Part shown: positions 23,498-32,237 of the stretch, piece by piece
Layout of the letters: each line of letters opens with the position of its first letter
How positions within the stretch are numbered: the first letter of the stretch is position 1
Virus record (IMG/VR): IMGVR_UViG_3300001533_000950
Location: 1 to 46,058 of that record
Reading direction: 5' to 3' (one strand)
Length of the DNA stretch: 46,058 bases
DNA from: a virus
Program-made: the position numbers and the translations under genes
Notes under the pieces: model-generated
The model's database searches: none
The model's input: only the letters and a program-made list of their open reading frames with translations
Told to the model about the DNA's origin: nothing

Positions 23498-24238
23498 CTA
23501 ATCCTGCGAGCCGCGAGCCCATGTCATATTATCCATCAAATCGGTCCTGTAAGGCGCCATGTGCTGCGCATACCCTTTTGTCTGAGCCTGATACCCAGCA
23601 GATTGCGGCTGGGCCATGCGAATCTTCAAGAGACGGTCGAGAGCGGGGCTCTGCTGGATCATGAGAGCGTTTTGCAGGGCTATCTGACGCATAGCACTCA
23701 TGCGATCGAGTTCGGACGTCCTGGTCTGCGCCTGGCGTCCCAGCTCGCCTTGGTACAAACTACCATAATGTTGAGACGCCTGAGCGAGCAGTGGCCGAAG
23801 CATCTCTGCCTGAACGTCGTCCCTTGCGCTAGACATTCCCATCCCGCGCCCCATCATTCCCTCTGTGGCTCCGGCGCCCGCCATGCGGCCGGCTTCCTGT
23901 AGACCTCCGAAAGCAGCCTCCTTGAGCCTGTTCGTCGTTACCTGATCCAGCTCGCCTCTCATGAGATTCCCTGCCCCTACGCCCCCGACTTCTCCTTGAG
24001 CAAGCATATCTGCACTGATCCCACCATGACTCGAATAGTCAGACATCATCAAAGCAAAGGCAAGAGCCTGTTGGAGGGCAGCCAACTGCTGTTCCTCCTC
24101 TGTCTCTGGAATCAGCTTATGCATTTGCATGGACTGGCTTTCGGTAGGAGTGAACTTTGCCTGCCCCCCGCCAAACATCGCTCCTTGCAAGATACTCCCG
24201 CCAGCTTGAATCGCAGAAGCTGCAACTAATGGATTCAT
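23498..24238 (-). CDS. putative DNA-ejection / internal virion protein, Ala/Gly/Met-rich
   Basis: 246 aa, ATG with CTGGAGGAGC upstream; that site is formed by the last Trp-Arg codons of the gene before it. N-terminus MNPLVAASAIQAGGSILQGA is the kind of small-residue helix that starts many podoviral injection proteins. The rest is helical with many Gln, Met and Gly (MAGAGATEGMMGRGMGMSSA; RQIALQNALMIQQSPALDRL). No enzyme motif. Confidence 0.55.
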   Translation of the reverse strand: MNPLVAASAIQAGGSILQGAMFGGGQAKFTPTESQSMQMHKLIPETEEEQQLAALQQALAFALMMSDYSSHGGISADMLAQGEVGGVGAGNLMRGELDQVTTNRLKEAAFGGLQEAGRMAGAGATEGMMGRGMGMSSARDDVQAEMLRPLLAQASQHYGSLYQGELGRQAQTRTSELDRMSAMRQIALQNALMIQQSPALDRLLKIRMAQPQSAGYQAQTKGYAQHMAPYRTDLMDNMTWARGSQD

Positions 24239-24241
24239 CTT

Positions 24242-24673
24242 TCAGCTCCTCCAGGTAACGACGTACCCAGTGATCTTGTTCACAGAAGAACTAGAAACAT
24301 CTTCGTGAGCAATCACGCAGCCATCATAGCCAGACGTTTCCCTTCTGGTCCATTCCCCGGCAACTGTCGTACTCGGACCAAGAAGGTCACCCTGTACCAC
24401 ATTACCAGAAACAAGCAAACTTGTATGGCGCCCTCTGATTCTTACAGAACCATACCCGCCCACTTCGATGCCAGTGAAATCAACGGGACCAATAACCAAT
24501 TGCCTGACAGACAAAGTTGACGACGCTGTCATTCTAACGCAGATTGTGTTGGCATTCGCCTGCCATGTCAATATCGCGCAAGATCCAATTGGCATGCGAA
24601 CGTTTCCAGCATTCTTGACCTTCACAGAAAGCTGCCTCGAAGGAAACCTTGCAACTGAATGCTTCGATGGCAC
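24242..24673 (-). CDS. small beta-rich virion protein (third of three related genes)
   Basis: 143 aa. The open frame begins at a TTG at 24703, but the GTG at 24673 has GGAGGG exactly 7 bases upstream and overlaps the previous stop by one base (TAGTG), so I take GTG. Beta-type sequence with Ser/Thr/Val/Gly (VRQLVIGPVDFTGIEVGGYG; SLLVSGNVVQGDLLG). The C-terminus YDGCVIAHEDVSSSSVNKI, ending in TWRS, aligns with the ends of the next two genes upstream. Probably a decoration, fibre or tail-tip protein. Confidence 0.55.
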   Translation of the reverse strand: MPSKHSVARFPSRQLSVKVKNAGNVRMPIGSCAILTWQANANTICVRMTASSTLSVRQLVIGPVDFTGIEVGGYGSVRIRGRHTSLLVSGNVVQGDLLGPSTTVAGEWTRRETSGYDGCVIAHEDVSSSSVNKITGYVVTWRS

Positions 24674-25146
24674 TATCCTACCCTCCAAGGAAGTTGCAAG
24701 CAATAAATCTCACCAGAGCCAGTTGCAAGAGCCTCGTAAGCAACAACAGATCTGCCCCACGTATTGGTCAAATCGCCTGCTGTCGCTTTTACCATATACC
24801 CAGCTTTCTCAGAGCTTGGAATGAGCCAATCAAGAGTAGAAACCTGTCCATGGCAAAGGATCTTCACATGCCCAAACAAAGAAATCTGTCCTTGGCTATC
24901 AGTTCCGCTTGGAACGGCAATGTGTTCGGCGGCAATTCCTAGATACTTAAAACGGAAAGCTACTCCACCATAGTATCGACTGGGAATACACCAAATTGAA
25001 TCAGTATCTAATCCTGTAGTTGTTGGCAATGCTACAGCAGAAAACTTCTCTATCGGAACAAGGATTGAATTGTTCGTACTATGACACATAATAGACAAAG
25101 CAGCATTATCCTTAGAGGAATCTAGCAATACGTGATCGTGTTCCAC
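24673..25146 (-). CDS. small beta-rich virion protein (second of three related genes)
   Basis: 157 aa from GTG 25146, again 7 bases after GGAGGG; the open frame extends to 25173 without a site. It has the same layout as its neighbours: beta-rich, with C-terminus SVVAYEALATGSGEIYC followed by LPWRVG. The CCT-TGG-AGG codons of LPWR form the ribosome site of the following gene. Function unknown; likely part of the tail or capsid surface with the other two. Confidence 0.55.
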   Translation of the reverse strand: MEHDHVLLDSSKDNAALSIMCHSTNNSILVPIEKFSAVALPTTTGLDTDSIWCIPSRYYGGVAFRFKYLGIAAEHIAVPSGTDSQGQISLFGHVKILCHGQVSTLDWLIPSSEKAGYMVKATAGDLTNTWGRSVVAYEALATGSGEIYCLQLPWRVG

Positions 25147-25148
25147 AG

Positions 25149-25634
25149 CTACGCCCTCCAAGGAAGCATCCAAATAGATACAGTTGAATCGCCAGCTGTT
25201 GCATTTTCTGCTACAACTCCAAATGCATTGTAGACTTTCACGTCGACACCGGTAAGAAGATCAACTGACCCAGCCGTTACTGTGCTCAATCCAACATATC
25301 CTGTTTGGTCCATAGAAGTAGCCACTTTTTTCACGTCAACCTTCCCGCCAATGACAATGTCCGTGTAATCCCCTGCCGCAGTTCCTTGCAAGACGATTCC
25401 AGCAACTTTTCTGTGAGCAAGCGCAGAGAAAACGGCCGAACCGTGCAAAGTAGACGTATCGCCACGGGTACACATTGAAACAACCGGATAACCAGATGAC
25501 GATGTCCCCATGTAACAAACAACATCCCCGGTAACTACTGTTACCGATGACTGGACCCGCTCAATCATCCACGTTGAGTTCATCTCAAACGTCATTTCAT
25601 GAGCCGGCTGTCTCGTTCTGTCACCAATTGCCAT
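25149..25634 (-). CDS. small beta-rich virion protein (first of three related genes)
   Basis: 161 aa, ATG with CCAGGAG upstream. Beta-rich with a repeated 'G..v.l..' rhythm (TGDVVCYMGTSSSGYPVVSM; VAGIVLQGTAAGDYTDIVIG). C-terminus AFGVVAENATAGDSTVSIWM followed by LPWRA, as in the next gene. The pattern 'G.VaE.a.aG...v' is also seen in head-decoration barrel proteins, so a capsid or tail-tip decoration role is possible. Follows the tailspike genes directly. Confidence 0.55.
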   Translation of the reverse strand: MAIGDRTRQPAHEMTFEMNSTWMIERVQSSVTVVTGDVVCYMGTSSSGYPVVSMCTRGDTSTLHGSAVFSALAHRKVAGIVLQGTAAGDYTDIVIGGKVDVKKVATSMDQTGYVGLSTVTAGSVDLLTGVDVKVYNAFGVVAENATAGDSTVSIWMLPWRA

Positions 25635-25636
25635 CT

Positions 25637-27097
25637 CTATGCTCCTGGTGTATGAGAAACATCGTTGTCTGTCCCGCTATCCAAAACATCGCTTGTAGTG
25701 TTGTTGTCTACAACGTTTCCTACGCACACATTGTTTCTTGAGTACGCAGCGAAACGAATGCCGTATGATTGCGTTCTTGATCCTCCAGACCTATCATCAT
25801 TGCATGCGTTTCCTGTGACAGACACGTATTCCACTTGTTCGTCTACGCCTCCGCTCAATTCAATTCCAGCTGCTCCCGCGATCGAAATCCCGTTGTTGGC
25901 GCATGTATTTCCAGCAACGGTTCCATACGCACATCCGTTTCTTAGCCATATACCATTGTCCAAATGGAACGAACACGAATTGCCCGTGATTGAGAAATGC
26001 CGAATCGGACTTTCCTCCGAACCGTACAAAGATATGCCGTTGTTCTGATACGACGATCCAAGCATGACGTTGCCGGACACAACAAATCCAGTAATGCTGG
26101 TGCCAGGAATCCTTGAATTGAACGCAACAGCATCTTCCTTGTTATCGTAGAACTGGCAACTCCTGATCTTTATTCCCTTCGATCCACTACCAAAAATCGA
26201 CTCAACCAAAATGCCGTATTGATCGTTCGACTCAAAGAAACAATCGACAATGCCAAGATTCGAACATGAAGCCATCTTGATTCCAGATCCATCGTTGTCA
26301 CTGAAGAAACATCTAGAGATCTGCAACCCGATGATCTCCGCAGACCTGGTGTTCTGTCCGACCGTAGCGGCATGGTAGATGCCGTGGCCCTCAGAGCTAG
26401 TCGAGCTTCCGCACGACAAAAAATTGCACCTGTCAATCTTCGCAGAAATCGACCCGATAGCGTGTATGCCAGACCCCTCTATAGCGTTGAACGTGCAATT
26501 GGAAACAAAAGCACGCTTAGAACCCTCCAAAGATATACCTGCATGGTAACCATCCACCGTAGAGCTACCGTCGATCATCAGATCTCTGATCTGCATCCCT
26601 TCAGAATACCCAGACCTGTTGCCCATGACAAAAATTGGAACATTTGCCTTTGTTCCCGTCGTGAAGATTTTCGTGGATGGACCAGCGCCCACAAGAGTGA
26701 CGTTTGATTTGTCGTTGTTGCTTCCGCATAACCATATCGAGTTTTCCACGTTGTACGTGCCAGGAGGAAAGAATATGCATCCTCCGCTGTTAGGCAAATC
26801 ATCAATCGCTGATTGAATCCTAGATGAATCTCCAGCTAACCCAGTCCCGGCAGAATACGCCGTTACGTCAACGATGCAATATCCGGTTCCACCAAAGCCG
26901 AAGTACCTCTTGAACCCATAGAGAGAGTTTCCGCTGCCGTTGATATTTTGCCCAGCGGAAAGAACAATGTCTTCAGCAAGATCACTAGCAGTGATGCTAG
27001 ACATCGCCGCATCAACATCGTCTATATGAGTGTTCCAGTAAGAGTTTTTCCACGGAACCCTTTCGTCCAATTTACCTATCGTAGAAGAGAATCCCAT
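25637..27097 (-). CDS. tailspike with right-handed beta-helix (second of two)
   Basis: 486 aa, ATG with AGGGGGATAGG upstream. N-terminal head-binding-like part with ERVPWKNSYWNTHIDDVDAA, then the pectate-lyase/tailspike entrance YCIVDVTAYSAGTG, then IQSAIDDLPNSGGCIFFPPGTY (near 93-114). After that come many beta-helix rungs of the type 'GI.i.gs..isV.NC.F...' (ADKCNF-like and SGIKMASCSNLGIVDCFFES), ending with short asparagine-ladder rungs (ARNNVCVGNVVDNNTTSDVL). Such trimers bind and often cleave host surface sugars. Paralogous to the next gene. Confidence 0.85.
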   Translation of the reverse strand: MGFSSTIGKLDERVPWKNSYWNTHIDDVDAAMSSITASDLAEDIVLSAGQNINGSGNSLYGFKRYFGFGGTGYCIVDVTAYSAGTGLAGDSSRIQSAIDDLPNSGGCIFFPPGTYNVENSIWLCGSNNDKSNVTLVGAGPSTKIFTTGTKANVPIFVMGNRSGYSEGMQIRDLMIDGSSTVDGYHAGISLEGSKRAFVSNCTFNAIEGSGIHAIGSISAKIDRCNFLSCGSSTSSEGHGIYHAATVGQNTRSAEIIGLQISRCFFSDNDGSGIKMASCSNLGIVDCFFESNDQYGILVESIFGSGSKGIKIRSCQFYDNKEDAVAFNSRIPGTSITGFVVSGNVMLGSSYQNNGISLYGSEESPIRHFSITGNSCSFHLDNGIWLRNGCAYGTVAGNTCANNGISIAGAAGIELSGGVDEQVEYVSVTGNACNDDRSGGSRTQSYGIRFAAYSRNNVCVGNVVDNNTTSDVLDSGTDNDVSHTPGA

Positions 27098-27106
27098 CCT
27101 ATCCCC

Positions 27107-28609
27107 CTAGTACCCTGGGTTGTGACCGTACGATTGAGTTTCGTCTCCCTCGTTCATAAACTCAGCAGTCGCGTTCCCCTTCACTACGTTTGCTACGATT
27201 ACATTCTTCTGAATCCAACTAGCGTTCGTACTGTAACTGTTGAGATGAATGCCATAGTCCTGTGTAGATCCATCTCCCTTGTCATCACATGACGAATTAG
27301 CAACGACAGCATTGTTGCGCATAATGTCACCGCTGCTTCCGTGCGTGTTTCCTGGGCTATACAGAGAGATACCAGACAGATTGTTCCTGGCAACTGCGTT
27401 TGCGAACACAACCGAAGCTCTTCCTGCATCTCCATCAGTAGCTCCGCCACGATGGCCTCTGTAGATGATGCCAAATCCTTCAGACCCAGACGCATCCATG
27501 ATGACGTTGGACTTTGCGATGGTGTTGCGAATGTAGCACGTGTCGCCACCGTCTCCAGGCACTCTAACAAAAGCAACTCCAGGGCCGGTTGTTTCAAGAA
27601 TGACGTTGTCTTCAATGATGTGTCCACGGCAAAACTCAGGAGTGCCTTTGGTGTGAATCACCAGAATGCCGTAGCCGGATCCTCCTTGAATGGTATTCCC
27701 AGAGATTATAGCAGGGCGCATGTTCAAACCAGAATATACATCAAGCTTTATCGCTGCTACAGATGACGATCCGCCACAATCCTTGAAGTAGTTGTCTGTA
27801 ATGACAATTCCGATGCCGTCGTCATACAAAATACCGTTAGACACTACAGAATCAAAGTAGCATCCAGACACTGTTACACCAGTAGGAATCGTTGACGTAG
27901 TAGTGTAGATATTCACCCCAACGTCTCCTATGTCCTCGAAGACGCAATTTCGAATATCTATGTTCGTCGTGTTTCTGAAAACGTAAAGCGCATCATACGT
28001 CGCCAGTGTGTTTTTCAAGCCTATGTTTTCTATGGTCACATTCGATGCGAAGTTTACGTAGATGCCTCTTCCGGCGACACTGTTCGCATCAATGACAAAG
28101 TCTTTCAAGCAGTGCCCAGACAAATCAGAGGCGGATCCACCAAGGGAAAACACGCCAGCCGCATTCCCTGAAGCAGCAGTGATAACCGTTGACCTGCCAA
28201 AACCCTGAATGGTTACATTCTCAATCGCTCCGCCTGTTCCTCTAAGTATCACAGACGAGTTCATCGAGTACGTTCCAGGAGGTATCAATACGGTTCCACC
28301 CGTGTCTGGCAAAGCATCAATAGCATTCTGCAACGCAGTCAAGTTCTGAGCTGCACTGTTACCAGATTTGCCAAAATCGTATGCTGTAGAATCAATGACT
28401 CTAGCACTTGTAGATGGGCCAAACATCTTTCTCATGCCAAAGATGCTGGTTCCACCTATGAGATCTGTAGCCATGTTCAAAGTTCCAGCAGCGAAGTTGG
28501 TTCCATTCAAGTCACCAAGCGCGCTATCCAATGCATCGAGCATATCTCCAAAATGCTCATTCTTCCAAGGAGCATGCTCAGATATATACGATGGAGCTAC
28601 CCAGGCCAT
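27107..28609 (-). CDS. tailspike with right-handed beta-helix (first of two)
   Basis: 500 aa; its ATG overlaps the stop of the gp10-like gene (TAATG). Same plan as the following tailspike: SEHAPWKNEHFGDMLDALDS at the N-terminus, RVIDSTAYDFGKSG, then LQNAIDALPDTGGTVLIPPGTY, then a long run of beta-helix rungs rich in Gly, Asn, Val and Ile. The two share the first 120 residues best and differ in the helix, as expected if both attach to the same tail site but bind different sugars. Catalytic residues cannot be assigned by eye. Confidence 0.85.
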   Translation of the reverse strand: MAWVAPSYISEHAPWKNEHFGDMLDALDSALGDLNGTNFAAGTLNMATDLIGGTSIFGMRKMFGPSTSARVIDSTAYDFGKSGNSAAQNLTALQNAIDALPDTGGTVLIPPGTYSMNSSVILRGTGGAIENVTIQGFGRSTVITAASGNAAGVFSLGGSASDLSGHCLKDFVIDANSVAGRGIYVNFASNVTIENIGLKNTLATYDALYVFRNTTNIDIRNCVFEDIGDVGVNIYTTTSTIPTGVTVSGCYFDSVVSNGILYDDGIGIVITDNYFKDCGGSSSVAAIKLDVYSGLNMRPAIISGNTIQGGSGYGILVIHTKGTPEFCRGHIIEDNVILETTGPGVAFVRVPGDGGDTCYIRNTIAKSNVIMDASGSEGFGIIYRGHRGGATDGDAGRASVVFANAVARNNLSGISLYSPGNTHGSSGDIMRNNAVVANSSCDDKGDGSTQDYGIHLNSYSTNASWIQKNVIVANVVKGNATAEFMNEGDETQSYGHNPGY

Positions 28610-30195
28610 TATCCATGCCTCACTTCTTTGTAAGGGAATTGCCTGTCAGCCGTGACATCCATCTTGCCAACGTCGAAAACAAACCTAAACCCACGCAGCC
28701 TAGTCCTGCCGCGAGTTCCAGACATCCCGACGTTGATCGTGGTACCGCCTTCGCGCAAATGAACGACCGTCCTCCCTCTTATCGAGGACGGCACGAGCCT
28801 GATCTCTTTCCTAGCGTAGTACGGAGTAGGCATATCAGCAGGATTCATGGTTATGGCATCTTCGTTGGGATACCTAGAATCCCCATACCAAACGATGTTG
28901 ATGTCTCCCTCGCCCCAGTTGTCATACGACAGCCACATTTCTTTCCATGCCTTCATGGTGTATGCGTCGCCAGCGTCGATACCCATGAGCACAGCTTCCC
29001 AATCATAATCAGCTCGCGCAGACCCAGACGTGTCTTGGGCCTCTTCCCTGTGCTCAAGGTAAGCATACCTGAACCCACCTGTAAGAAGCTCATCTCTGCC
29101 GTTCCTTGCATCGTTAAATACAGCGGCCGATTGGAATCCGTAGTCCAGTTCAGAAACCTTCGGATTCCCTCTAGGCGTCTGGTACCTATAGTTGAAAACC
29201 ATGGTCTTGTCGTTCAGGCCATCCCCGTCCGTGTCATACGACAGCCACCAAAGATCGTGCCCATAATCATCCACTGCCACAGCTTTCTTCTTTCTCCTCA
29301 GAGGGACATCTCGCCACCTGTCAGAAACCTCTGAGTCAATGTATGCAGATTCAAGATCTCCATGCTCAAACACTCTGCGCAAAGAATGGATGCCTCTTCT
29401 TGAGCAGAACATCACATCTTTGTCGCCTACAAGGCTCGTCGTAGCGTGGCTCACGGCGCCAAGAGTAGAAGACAACGGCACGACGCTGAACGTAGACTCG
29501 GTAACACCTTGGAGCCTGTACGTTGCTCCGCCGCTTGGTCCATCTTTGAATACGATCATCTCGCCGGCAAACCCAGGAACCAAAGCACTGATCTCGTTGC
29601 CGTCTCCAGGCTCAACGACTATGTATCCTGACCCTTGCGAATTACTCCAATTCAAAGGATCGTATGGAGCAGAGTACCTCAGCGTAGACGGAGCCCCACG
29701 TTCTACCAACCAAAGACGATTCGCATGGCTTGCCACAAGGACGCTGGGAGGAGTGCCCTTGACTCTCTCCATAGAATCCATCGCGCCATCCCAGTAGTGG
29801 GGCACATTTATGTTGTTGGAATCTGACGCAACAAACAGATTCCCAGCAGATACAGCAAATGACAAGCTTGAATTGGCTCCGACAGATGCCAAGATCGGAT
29901 CCAGCGTCCCGTCCATTTCTGATTTTCGAATGATGCCATTGCCAAAGAGGATGAGCCACTCTCTCGGTTTCTTGGCAACCCATGATTGGCGGAAGTGAAA
30001 CAATCCCCTTACGTATCTGTCTGTTCCTGTCAAGGCAGATGTGTTCCACGACTTCCTGCCACCTCGGACAACTGGCAATCCATCCCTATCAAACACGAAG
30101 TTTTCAAGAACGGAAAAATCACCTGGCACTGTATCCTCTAATGGAACAGTAGTAACCAAGCTTCCTTGATTCTTCCTCACATCAATGAAGGGCAT
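28609..30195 (-). CDS. P22 gp10-like packaged-DNA stabilisation / tail hub protein
   Basis: 528 aa. MPFIDVRKNQGSLVTTVPLE, then NFVFDRDGLPVVRGGRKSWN at the start, GLFHFRQSW, VASHANRLWLVERGAPSTLR and MIVFKDGPSGGATYRLQG give the beta-propeller-like 'sample the state, then switch' sequence seen in P22 gp10-type tail proteins. These sit between the adaptor ring and the spike and keep DNA inside the head. C-terminal part carries short beta stretches (RTVVHLREGGTTINVGMSGT). Position between the adaptor paralogues and the tailspikes fits. I see no catalytic motif. Confidence 0.6.
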   Translation of the reverse strand: MPFIDVRKNQGSLVTTVPLEDTVPGDFSVLENFVFDRDGLPVVRGGRKSWNTSALTGTDRYVRGLFHFRQSWVAKKPREWLILFGNGIIRKSEMDGTLDPILASVGANSSLSFAVSAGNLFVASDSNNINVPHYWDGAMDSMERVKGTPPSVLVASHANRLWLVERGAPSTLRYSAPYDPLNWSNSQGSGYIVVEPGDGNEISALVPGFAGEMIVFKDGPSGGATYRLQGVTESTFSVVPLSSTLGAVSHATTSLVGDKDVMFCSRRGIHSLRRVFEHGDLESAYIDSEVSDRWRDVPLRRKKKAVAVDDYGHDLWWLSYDTDGDGLNDKTMVFNYRYQTPRGNPKVSELDYGFQSAAVFNDARNGRDELLTGGFRYAYLEHREEAQDTSGSARADYDWEAVLMGIDAGDAYTMKAWKEMWLSYDNWGEGDINIVWYGDSRYPNEDAITMNPADMPTPYYARKEIRLVPSSIRGRTVVHLREGGTTINVGMSGTRGRTRLRGFRFVFDVGKMDVTADRQFPYKEVRHG

Positions 30196-30197
30196 CG

Positions 30198-31205
30198 TTA
30201 CCGCCTATCAAACTCACTTGAAAACCTTAGCATCCCTCGCTGGCCGCCAGCACGCATCGTGTTGTCTGGACGGAAGCGGACCATCTCATCGGTCGTTTTT
30301 TTGTTGAAAACAATCCACCGCTCAAGATCGGTCTTCAGCCATCTTTCGTACGCACTCCCCATTTCCTGATACTTGTTCGCCTGCTGCCAATACGCTACCA
30401 CTCCCCTGACAAGCACGTCTATGTCTTCGTCTGCAAGGGGAATGATGTCTGAATCGCTCGACAGCTCAGTAGCGTGAGCCTTCTTGTACGTCAACGAAAC
30501 CCCATAGACATCATCGGGGAACGGATCCAATTCCATCTGATACAAAGCATTGGATACTTGCCTGATCGTCACATACCGAGGAATGCCCTCTGAATATGGC
30601 AACCCACGAACAGTGTGGCGCATGGCATCTATCTCTGACGGAGAGAGATACTGAAGCTCTCTGGTCGCCGCTCCCTCGATAGAAGCCGATACGAAATCCA
30701 AGAAATCATCAGGGAGATCGTACCTATCATGATGCATTTTGAACGAGTATTCCTTGCCTGTAAACGTAGCAAATGGGTATTTGTCAAGAGTCAACGACGT
30801 GTCGCTTGCTACGCTTGCGACTCGTAGGATTGTACCTTCCGCATCAATGCTATCTTCTGTGAGAATCAATGCAGATCCGCGAGTTGCAAATCCATCGTCT
30901 CCGTCCGTGTTCCATGTTGTGTTCGTCCCGGCAACGGCAAGAGTCCCAGAATTGATTCCGTAAATAGATACATCAGTACCATCCGAGCTTGTGTAGTTCG
31001 CCCTCGTAGCTATAAGCGTCTCAGCATAGTTCTCGACGGATCCATAATACCTGGCCATGTCACGACAAACAGAATTGATGATATCAAGAATCATGGCCAT
31101 CTTGACATCCTTGTCGTCCACGGTTTCAGGGTACGGCTTCATGCCATCTACAAAGAGAGACACCTTGCGAACAACAGAAATCAGCGTCGTTGACTTCGCG
31201 CTCAT
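30198..31205 (-). CDS. head-tail adaptor-like virion protein, paralogue 3
   Basis: 335 aa, ATG with GATGAGGATATAGAGC upstream. Begins TTLISVVRKVSLFVDGMKPY, matching the starts of the next two genes ('LL.vvR.vS.rvg..k.y.eTl.d.d'). The middle has NTTWNTDGDDGFATRGSALI, TSLTLDKYPFATFTG and YDLPDDFLDFVSASIEG, each with a counterpart in the paralogues. The C-terminal helix IDVLVRGVVAYWQQANKYQE is followed by the 'YERWL..L' segment. Such proteins form the ring under the portal in short-tailed phages. The exact role is inferred from layout. Confidence 0.6.
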   Translation of the reverse strand: MSAKSTTLISVVRKVSLFVDGMKPYPETVDDKDVKMAMILDIINSVCRDMARYYGSVENYAETLIATRANYTSSDGTDVSIYGINSGTLAVAGTNTTWNTDGDDGFATRGSALILTEDSIDAEGTILRVASVASDTSLTLDKYPFATFTGKEYSFKMHHDRYDLPDDFLDFVSASIEGAATRELQYLSPSEIDAMRHTVRGLPYSEGIPRYVTIRQVSNALYQMELDPFPDDVYGVSLTYKKAHATELSSDSDIIPLADEDIDVLVRGVVAYWQQANKYQEMGSAYERWLKTDLERWIVFNKKTTDEMVRFRPDNTMRAGGQRGMLRFSSEFDRR

Positions 31206-31208
31206 GCT

Positions 31209-32225
31209 CTATATCCTCATCCGAGAAAGAGGACTCACTTCTTCACGCTGCCGTATCTTCGGCGGAGTTGCATCTGTCCGTCTGAGGGTCATGCCCGCCC
31301 AAGGCTGCAAGACCTCCCGATGCCAAGCTTCGTAAGCATTCTCGTATCCCTGCTTGCTGAAGCTGCTCCACAAGGCATCCACGCCAGAGACAAGAACATC
31401 CATCGCAGAATCAGGGATCATGACATAGTCGCCATCATCTTCGATGTACTTGTGAGCCCTTGAATAGTTGATATAGAGGCCGTAATCCCTGTCAGGCATT
31501 GGATACAGTTGCAACCTGAACAACTGATCTTTCTCGATCACAGCACAATACACCGGCATACCGATCTGATAGGCCGAAGCAAGAACTCCGCCAGCCGCGA
31601 TCGTGTTTCGTATGTATTCAATCTCGGACCATTGCTTCATCGTCAAAAACGAATTGGCGGTAGTAGACGAATGACTCTGCACTGCGACAGACAAAAGAGA
31701 CGCAAAGTCAACAGGCAGTGTCACCCTGTCACGACACAACGAATATGAATATGTCACCCCGGAAATGTCGCCCCACTCAGAGGGCCACGATTCTGCAATA
31801 GACAGCGAAGTGTCTGAATATACCTGATAAACACGAAGAGGAAACGCTTCCGAAACTACATCGGGCTCTGTTATGTACAGCACAATGTTGCTTCTGTCCG
31901 TAGCTGCGGTATACGCACCTTCGTTGTATATCTCAGTAAACGAACTTCCTGACCCAGTCACCAATCCTGTCGATCCAATAGTTGTGATCGAATCAGAAAC
32001 TCCATCTCCTGTGACGTTGTCGTAGATCCTTACGTTGTAGTTAGCATTCAACATCGGGCTCGGCTTTGCCCGGCACATTTTCCGGATCACGCAATTGACG
32101 CACTCAATCATGTTTTTCGTTGGGATATCTGGATCAGACAGCGTCTCGACATACGCTCTGAAGTTTCCGACGCGCATGCTAACTGAACGAACCACATTCA
32201 AAAGGGTTCTATCTACAGCAGCCAT
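31209..32225 (-). CDS. head-tail adaptor-like virion protein, paralogue 2
   Basis: 338 aa from ATG 32225, 9 bases after AGGAG; another ATG at 32234 touches that site and is less likely. RTLLNVVRSVSMRVGNFRAY at the start, SSFTEIYNEGAYTAATDRSN, TSLSIAESWPSEWGDISG, RVTLPVDFASLLSVAVQSHS, YCAVIEKDQLFRLQLYPMPD and MDVLVSGVDALWSSF correspond block by block to the two neighbours. Probable tail adaptor or hub subunit. Confidence 0.6.
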   Translation of the reverse strand: MAAVDRTLLNVVRSVSMRVGNFRAYVETLSDPDIPTKNMIECVNCVIRKMCRAKPSPMLNANYNVRIYDNVTGDGVSDSITTIGSTGLVTGSGSSFTEIYNEGAYTAATDRSNIVLYITEPDVVSEAFPLRVYQVYSDTSLSIAESWPSEWGDISGVTYSYSLCRDRVTLPVDFASLLSVAVQSHSSTTANSFLTMKQWSEIEYIRNTIAAGGVLASAYQIGMPVYCAVIEKDQLFRLQLYPMPDRDYGLYINYSRAHKYIEDDGDYVMIPDSAMDVLVSGVDALWSSFSKQGYENAYEAWHREVLQPWAGMTLRRTDATPPKIRQREEVSPLSRMRI

Positions 32226-32237
32226 TGTTGTCATCTC

